DNA of 64,000 nt from Conexibacter sp. CPCC 206217 (GTDB lineage: Bacteria > Actinomycetota > Thermoleophilia > Solirubrobacterales > Solirubrobacteraceae). The DNA lies in assembly GCF_030646165.1 (NCBI RefSeq), contig NZ_JAUTDO010000001.1:496001-560000 (forward strand). The letters are read 5' to 3'. Within the stretch, counting starts at the first letter, position 1. Every line of letters begins with the position of its first letter. Position numbers and translations under genes: made by a program. The notes beneath the pieces were generated by a model. It ran no database searches and was not told the origin of the DNA. It was given only the letters and a program-made list of their open reading frames with translations. This document shows positions 59,949 through 64,000 of the stretch, piece after piece.

Positions 59949-61177
59949 CGCGACCCCGTCAGGAAGAGCGTGCGCTCGGCGCGGCGGCGGCGCGCCAGGC
60001 CGGGCAGCGAGACCGGCGGGTCGCCGGCCTTGTCCCACCGCAGCAGCTCGTCGGCGGCGACGTTCCAACGCTGGGCGCGCAAGGCTCTGCCGATGCCGGT
60101 GTCGCTGCCGAGCGCTCCGGTGCCGACGTTGTAGACGAACGAGACGAGCGCGTCGTGCTGGTGCTGCACGAGCGGCAGCCGCAGCGCGGTCACCGTCGGC
60201 TCGTACTGCGTCGCGAGCTGTTGCCGGAGCAGCTGACGCGCCTCGGCGTTGGTCAGCTGGCCCGGCGTGCTCTGATCCGCGACCCACGTCGCGCGCTGGT
60301 CAGCGGCGGTGACGGGCCCCAGGTGGAGCAGATGGCCGTAGCCGACGGTCGCGTGACCGGCGGGGTCCGCGTAGGGCCGCGCGTAGAAGCCCTCGAACTC
60401 CTCGATCAGCGCGAGGCCTGTCGCGGAGATCCGCAGCTGCGGGGCGGGTGCAGGCGCGGCGATGCTCGGCGGGGCCGTGGGCGGCGCACCCGCGGCGGGC
60501 CTGCCCGCCGGCGCGACCGGCGCCGCGGCCTTGCGTCTGGACCACACCCGCCAGCCGTAGCGGCGCCGCAGCGCCGCGAAGGTCTTCGGGCCGACGATCC
60601 CGTCGGCGTCGAGCCGGACGTGCCGTTGGAACGTTCTCACGGCCTCCACGAGGGCCGGGCCGAAGGTGCCGATCTTCTTCGCGGGCTTGCCGTCGAAGTA
60701 GCCCCCGCGCCGCAGGTAGACCTGCACCGCGCGCACGTCAGGCGATCTCGTGCCGCGGCGCAGCGGACGCGCGCGCAGGCGGTCGAGGATCGTCAGCGGC
60801 CTGGCGAGGCGGACGGCGGCGGCGTGGAGGTCGCCGGCGCTGTCGGCCTCGACGTGCCAGCCCTCGCCGGGAACCGTCAGCGAGGTCGCGACGCCGTGCG
60901 CGCGCAGCCAGCTGCGCAGGCCCGCGGTGCCGACGCCGGCGTACATGTCGACGTCGAGCGCGTGGTCCTGGCGGCCGCTGCGGATGTGCGGCGCGGAGTG
61001 CGACGGGACGGCGGCGAGGTTGCCGATCCCGGCTCTCCAGAGGTCGTAGAGGCGCTGCTGCTCTTCGAAGGTGCGCTGGCCGCTGTTGAGCTGGAACGCG
61101 ACGCCGGCCCGGCGCGCGGCCGAGAGGACGTGGAACCAGTCGTCGCTGACGCGCTGACCGTCGAAGGAGCGGACCAT
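59945..61177 (-). CDS. Three-domain endolysin (M15 peptidase, peptidoglycan-binding, GH24 lysozyme)
   Basis: A 410-residue cell-wall hydrolase. Residues 1-125 are an M15 D-Ala-D-Ala carboxypeptidase-like domain (His72, Asp77, His108 in GEGWHVE). Residues ~140-210 are a PG_binding_1 repeat (DADGIVGPKTF). Residues 250-410 are a T4-type lysozyme with Glu262 in FEG and YADPAGHATVGYGH. It cuts both peptide and glycan strands. It is the first gene of the tail operon, downstream of a nested palindrome. Confidence 0.9.
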   Translation of the reverse strand: MVRSFDGQRVSDDWFHVLSAARRAGVAFQLNSGQRTFEEQQRLYDLWRAGIGNLAAVPSHSAPHIRSGRQDHALDVDMYAGVGTAGLRSWLRAHGVATSLTVPGEGWHVEADSAGDLHAAAVRLARPLTILDRLRARPLRRGTRSPDVRAVQVYLRRGGYFDGKPAKKIGTFGPALVEAVRTFQRHVRLDADGIVGPKTFAALRRRYGWRVWSRRKAAAPVAPAGRPAAGAPPTAPPSIAAPAPAPQLRISATGLALIEEFEGFYARPYADPAGHATVGYGHLLHLGPVTAADQRATWVADQSTPGQLTNAEARQLLRQQLATQYEPTVTALRLPLVQHQHDALVSFVYNVGTGALGSDTGIGRALRAQRWNVAADELLRWDKAGDPPVSLPGLARRRRAERTLFLTGSR

Positions 61178-61203
61178 TGCGGCGCAGCATGCGACCGCCG
61201 GCA

Positions 61204-61253
61204 GCGATCCGCCTAGCGATCCGGCGGTTCCTCCGGAGGTTCCGCCGGATCGC
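61204..61253. promoter_or_regulatory. Nested palindrome upstream of the lysis/tail operon
   Basis: GCGATCCGGCGG (61216-61227) and its exact reverse complement (61242-61253) enclose a second palindrome CCTCCGGAGG (61230-61239). An extra direct half-site GCGATCCG lies at 61204-61211. It sits between the endolysin start and the divergent HTH gene, so it is the candidate late-operon control site. Confidence 0.65.
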
Positions 61254-61300
61254 CCACCGTCAACAGGATCTTGGCCGCTGCAGCAGCTACGATCCCGTCC

Positions 61301-61507
61301 GTGCTGCTGAGAGAAGCTCGTGAGCGCGCCGGTCTTTCACGCGAAGGCCTCGCCCGTCGTTCCGGCGTGAGCGCGCGCCAGATCTACGACATCGAGCACG
61401 CGCTCTGTTCGCCGCGCCGCGCGACGCGCGCGGTGCTCGCGGTCGCGGTCGGCCTGCCGCGCGACGGCATCGCCTGGCCCGCGCAGGCCGCGCGCAAGGC
61501 TGCCTGA
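61301..61507 (+). CDS. XRE-family regulator at the right end of the element
   Basis: A 68-residue helix-turn-helix protein (LREARERAGLSREGLARRSGVSARQIYDIEHAL). TACGAT (61288-61293) ends 7 nt before the GTG at 61301, so the mRNA is probably leaderless; a TTG 30 bp upstream is less likely. It is divergent from the tail operon across the nested palindrome, and may be its repressor. Confidence 0.8.
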   Translation: MLLREARERAGLSREGLARRSGVSARQIYDIEHALCSPRRATRAVLAVAVGLPRDGIAWPAQAARKAA

Positions 61508-61651
61508 GCGGTCGCTCCCCCTGGTCCCGATCCTGGGCCCGAACCGGGGCCCGAAACAGCCCGGATCCGGCACCCCCGCTCCACCCCACCCGACGCTCGA
61601 TCGCTCCGTCCTGCCTGCGATCGCGGCCTGCTCGCACGACACGGCGACCGC

Positions 61652-61680
61652 CTTGTAAACAGGGCGCGAGTGGTTCGAGT
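61652..61680. other. attR: imperfect copy of the tRNA-Thr segment
   Basis: CTTGTAAACAGGG-N7-GGTTCGAGT repeats the anticodon-loop to T-loop part of tRNA-Thr with identical spacing, 25 of 29 bases matching. No tRNA acceptor or D arm is present, so it is not a functional tRNA. It marks the right border. Confidence 0.65.
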
Positions 61681-61697
61681 AGCGTCCGCGGTTCCCG

Positions 61698-62618
61698 ATG
61701 CTCCATCTTCGACTGTCTGCCGGCGAGCGCCTCGCCGAGAAGCTGCGCGGCGTGCGCGGCGTGCGGCGCGTGACCTTGCAGGACGGCGTCGTCTCGGCCG
61801 ACGTGGACGAGGAAGCGGCCGATGCGGTCGTCGCGCTGCTGGCGTTTCACGAGGTTCCGGACGACGACTACGTGATCGCGCATCTCGACGTCGTCGCGCC
61901 GCGCGCGACGCTACAGCGCGGGACGCGCTCGCAGAGCGGGCCGGCGTGGGTCGAGGTGCTCGGCGAGGCGCGCGCGAACGCGCGACCGGTCGGGCGCTAC
62001 CTGACGCTGATGGGCGTCGCCGGGATCCTGGCCGCGCTCGGCGTGCTCGACAAGAACGTGATCCTCGTGATCGGCGCGATGGCCGTCAGCCCGGATCTGC
62101 TGCCGATCTGCGCGATCTGCGTCGGGATCGTCGGCGCGCGCGTGCGACTCGTCTGGCGCGCGTCGCTGACGCTCGCGATCGGGCTGGCGCTCGGGACCGT
62201 CGTCGCAGCGCTGGTGACCTGGCTGCTGAAGCTGGCCGACTGGCTGCCGGACGACTTCGTCCTGAACCGCGGAGCGCTCGGCACGCTCGCGACCGTCGAC
62301 ATCTTCACGATCCTCGTCGCGCTCGCCGCGGGCGTCGCGGGCGTGCTCGCGTTCCAGACGCGCGCGAGCGCCGCGGTCGGCGTCGCGATCTCGGTCACGA
62401 CGATCCCCGCGTCCGCCTATCTCGGCGTCGGGATCGGGCTCGGCGAGGGCCACAAGGCCGTCGGCGCGCTCGCCGTGCTCGGCGTCAACGTCGGCTGCAT
62501 CATCGCGTCCGGCACCGTGACGCTGCTGATACAGCGGTACGCCGCGCACGTGCGGGAGCGGCGGCACGAGCACGCGGCCGCGGCTCGCAGCAGCAGCGAC
62601 GGCGAGCGACGCGCCTAG
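61698..62618 (+). CDS. DUF389 family membrane protein
   Basis: A 306-residue protein with a soluble N-terminal domain (~80 residues, MLHLRLSAGERLAEKLRGV) and about six membrane helices including NVILVIGAMAVSPDLLPI, characteristic of DUF389 (TIGR00341-like) proteins. Function unknown. It starts 18 bp after attR, so before integration it lay immediately downstream of tRNA-Thr. TAGCGT (61680-61685) is a weak -10 candidate overlapping the att border. Confidence 0.8.
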   Translation: MLHLRLSAGERLAEKLRGVRGVRRVTLQDGVVSADVDEEAADAVVALLAFHEVPDDDYVIAHLDVVAPRATLQRGTRSQSGPAWVEVLGEARANARPVGRYLTLMGVAGILAALGVLDKNVILVIGAMAVSPDLLPICAICVGIVGARVRLVWRASLTLAIGLALGTVVAALVTWLLKLADWLPDDFVLNRGALGTLATVDIFTILVALAAGVAGVLAFQTRASAAVGVAISVTTIPASAYLGVGIGLGEGHKAVGALAVLGVNVGCIIASGTVTLLIQRYAAHVRERRHEHAAAARSSSDGERRA

Positions 62619-62671
62619 CGGTGTCGGCAGCGCCGCCGGTGCCGACCAGCGCTGCGGCCGACAAGCCGCGT

Positions 62672-62905
62672 CTAGAGGATCCCGGCTTCTTCCAGCTCGG
62701 CGCGCCATGCGCCGGGCCGGGCCGGGCCCTCGTGCACGACGACGACGGTGTCGGCTCTGGAGGCCGGCAGGACGTCGACGATCTCCGTGAACAGGTACAG
62801 CTCGGAGCGCACCAGCTGGGCGGCCATCGCCGGGGGCGTCAGATCCGAGCCGAGCGACAGCTGCGTCGCCCACACGAACGATTCGTTGTCAGTCATCGGG
62901 GCCAT
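62672..62905 (-). CDS. Small hypothetical protein
   Basis: A 77-residue soluble protein (SFVWATQLSLGSDLTPPAMAAQLV; TVVVVHEGPARPG). Not recognised. TACCAT (62912-62917) ends 6 nt before the ATG at 62905, so I prefer this leaderless start over the ATG three codons in. Confidence 0.6.
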   Translation of the reverse strand: MAPMTDNESFVWATQLSLGSDLTPPAMAAQLVRSELYLFTEIVDVLPASRADTVVVVHEGPARPGAWRAELEEAGIL

Positions 62906-62936
62906 CCGCAGATGGTAGCTCGCGCCCGGCGTCGGC

Positions 62937-64000
62937 TCAGGTGGCCGCGGGCGGCGGCGACTCGGGACCCGCGGCGGCGACCCCGGGCGGCAGCGCCAGC
63001 CCGGACTTGCGCTCCATCCGCCAGTCCCACCAGTCCTTCGCGGCGATCTGCAGCGAAGCGGCGACCGGGACCGCCAGCAGCGCGCCCGGGATCCCCAGCA
63101 GCGTGCCGCCGCACAGCACCGCGAAGATCACCCCGAACGGGTGGATGCCGACGGCGCGGTTCTGGATCCGCGGCTGCACGAGGTTGTTCTCGACCTGCTG
63201 GTAGACGATCGCCCAGACGACCCAGATGATCGTGTCGACCGGGAAGTCGGAGAAGACCGTCACGATGCCGACGACGATCGCGCCGAGCGTCGCGCCGACC
63301 ATCGGGATCAGGTCGAACAGCGCCGTCAACACCGCCAACGGGGCCGCGAACGGGATCCCGAGGATCGTCAGCACGATGAAGGTGGTTATCCCTGCGATCA
63401 GCGCCTGGAACAGCGCCCCGGCGACGTAGGCGCCGACCGCCTGCCCCATCTGTTCGAGCGTTCTCCCTATTCGTCTGGCGCGGTCGGGAGGTTGCAACGC
63501 CAGCAGCGCGCGTATCCAGCGCGGACCGCTGCCGAGGATGAACGCGACCATGATGAAGATCGTGACCGCGGCGAAGACGGAGTTGACGATCCCGACGCCG
63601 AGGTCTCCGAGCAGCTGTGCCGCGTCGCCGATTCTCGACGGCAGGTCGTTCGCCCAGTCCTGGACCTTTCTGGTGACGTCGTACTCCTCGTTGATTCTCT
63701 GCAGCTTCTCGTTGTCGTTCACGTACTGGGTGAACTCGCGCGCGTAGTCCGGCACGCTCTCGACGAGCTTGGAGCCCTCCTTCACGAGCGGCGGCACGAT
63801 GATCGCGAGCACGCCGACCGGCACCAGCAGCACGCCGATCAGCGTCAGCGTGATCGCGAAGCCGCGCTTCATCCGCTTCTGCAGCAGCGCGACCGGCCCC
63901 GACAGCGCGACCGCGACGAACGTCGCGATCAGCAGCCAGCCGATCGGCTTGCGCAGCAGGTAGACGAGGTAGAGACCGATGACGACCGCGACGACCGTGA
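62937..64000 (-). CDS. AI-2E family transporter, 5' end outside window
   Basis: The frame is open from the window edge to the stop at 62937 (about 354 codons). Multiple membrane helices and the family core (LIAGITTFIVLTILGIPFA, LFDLIPMVGATLGA, VYQQVENNLVQPRIQ) identify the AI-2E/PF01594 family, whose members export quorum signals or exchange sodium and protons. The first helices are beyond the window. The C-terminus is Pro/Ala-rich. Confidence 0.9.
   Translation of the reverse strand, partial: TVVAVVIGLYLVYLLRKPIGWLLIATFVAVALSGPVALLQKRMKRGFAITLTLIGVLLVPVGVLAIIVPPLVKEGSKLVESVPDYAREFTQYVNDNEKLQRINEEYDVTRKVQDWANDLPSRIGDAAQLLGDLGVGIVNSVFAAVTIFIMVAFILGSGPRWIRALLALQPPDRARRIGRTLEQMGQAVGAYVAGALFQALIAGITTFIVLTILGIPFAAPLAVLTALFDLIPMVGATLGAIVVGIVTVFSDFPVDTIIWVVWAIVYQQVENNLVQPRIQNRAVGIHPFGVIFAVLCGGTLLGIPGALLAVPVAASLQIAAKDWWDWRMERKSGLALPPGVAAAGPESPPPAAT

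Larger units (their letters stand above)
38128..61680. mobile_element. Integrated phage-tail element (~23.5 kb) without head genes
   Basis: Bounded by a tRNA-Thr attL and a 29-bp imperfect attR. Left part: integrase, excisionase-like, replication-type and switch genes. Right part: a minus-strand operon for lysis and a complete contractile tail from terminator-like protein to fibres. I find no terminase, portal, capsid, scaffold or prohead protease. Codon use (including frequent AGA) resembles that of the host. The interpretation as a mobile tailocin-like element is inference. Confidence 0.8.

Noticed and set aside
43562..61177. Extracellular contractile injection system or type VI secretion system
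   Set aside because: No AAA+ ATPase of the eCIS type, no toxin cargo and no TssB/TssC/TssM-like genes; holin, endolysin and integrase point to a phage-derived element.
38128..61680. Complete myovirus prophage
   Set aside because: No terminase, portal, capsid or protease candidate lies between the att sites; all remaining small frames are early, lysis or tail genes.
61641..61690. A second tRNA gene at the right border
   Set aside because: Only the anticodon loop, one stem strand and the T-loop are present; no acceptor or D arm can be folded.

Overview
The window is very GC-rich and densely coded, and looks like the chromosome of an actinobacterium. A deep-branching Thermoleophilia/Solirubrobacterales (Conexibacter-like) host is my inference. 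It rests on the HtpX/PspAB and PspAA/PspA cluster, an F420-type luciferase-like oxidoreductase, two cyclic-di-AMP riboswitches on cell-wall hydrolase genes, expanded secreted protein families, heavy use of the AGA arginine codon, and many genes whose -10 box (TAnnnT) ends 6-10 nt before the start codon, the signature of leaderless mRNAs.

Chromosomal part, 1-38.1 kb. A MarP-like membrane protease (cut by the window edge) diverges from a MecA-type penicillin-binding protein. Next come a lipoprotein, a SRPBCC protein, a zinc-ribbon protein, a zinc-ribbon/FHA protein, a ParA-like ATPase and an L,D-transpeptidase. The block lgt-lysA-hom-thrC-thrB makes lipoproteins, lysine and threonine. A decayed ATPase/nuclease pseudogene follows. 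M23 and NlpC/P60 peptidase genes, each behind a c-di-AMP riboswitch, flank a convergent envelope-stress cluster (htpX-pspAB facing pspA-pspAA). Then come two lipoproteins, xseA-xseB, an enolase-superfamily enzyme, a PAS-GGDEF-EAL protein, a hydroxyacyl-CoA dehydrogenase, a pterin dehydratase, a corrinoid-binding-like protein, two tandem secreted paralogues, a rhomboid protease, a sigma factor with a partner membrane protein, and a PlsC-GpsA fusion.

Integrated element, 38.13-61.68 kb. A tRNA-Thr(TGT) gene carries the left attachment site, and a 29-bp imperfect copy lies at 61,652. Next to the tRNA is a tyrosine integrase with an excisionase-like gene, replication-type genes and a divergent repressor switch with palindromic operators. 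The remaining ~17.6 kb is one minus-strand operon: endolysin, holin, connector/terminator-like genes, contractile sheath, tube, frameshifted tail-assembly chaperone, short tape measure, LysM protein, hub, spike, gp25, baseplate J, tail protein I and two collagen/LamG fibre modules. No terminase, portal, capsid or prohead protease gene lies between the att sites. The element therefore looks like a mobile, tail-only (tailocin-like) element, the most interesting object in the window.

Right flank, 61.7-64 kb: a DUF389 membrane protein, a small hypothetical protein and an AI-2E family transporter (cut by the window edge).
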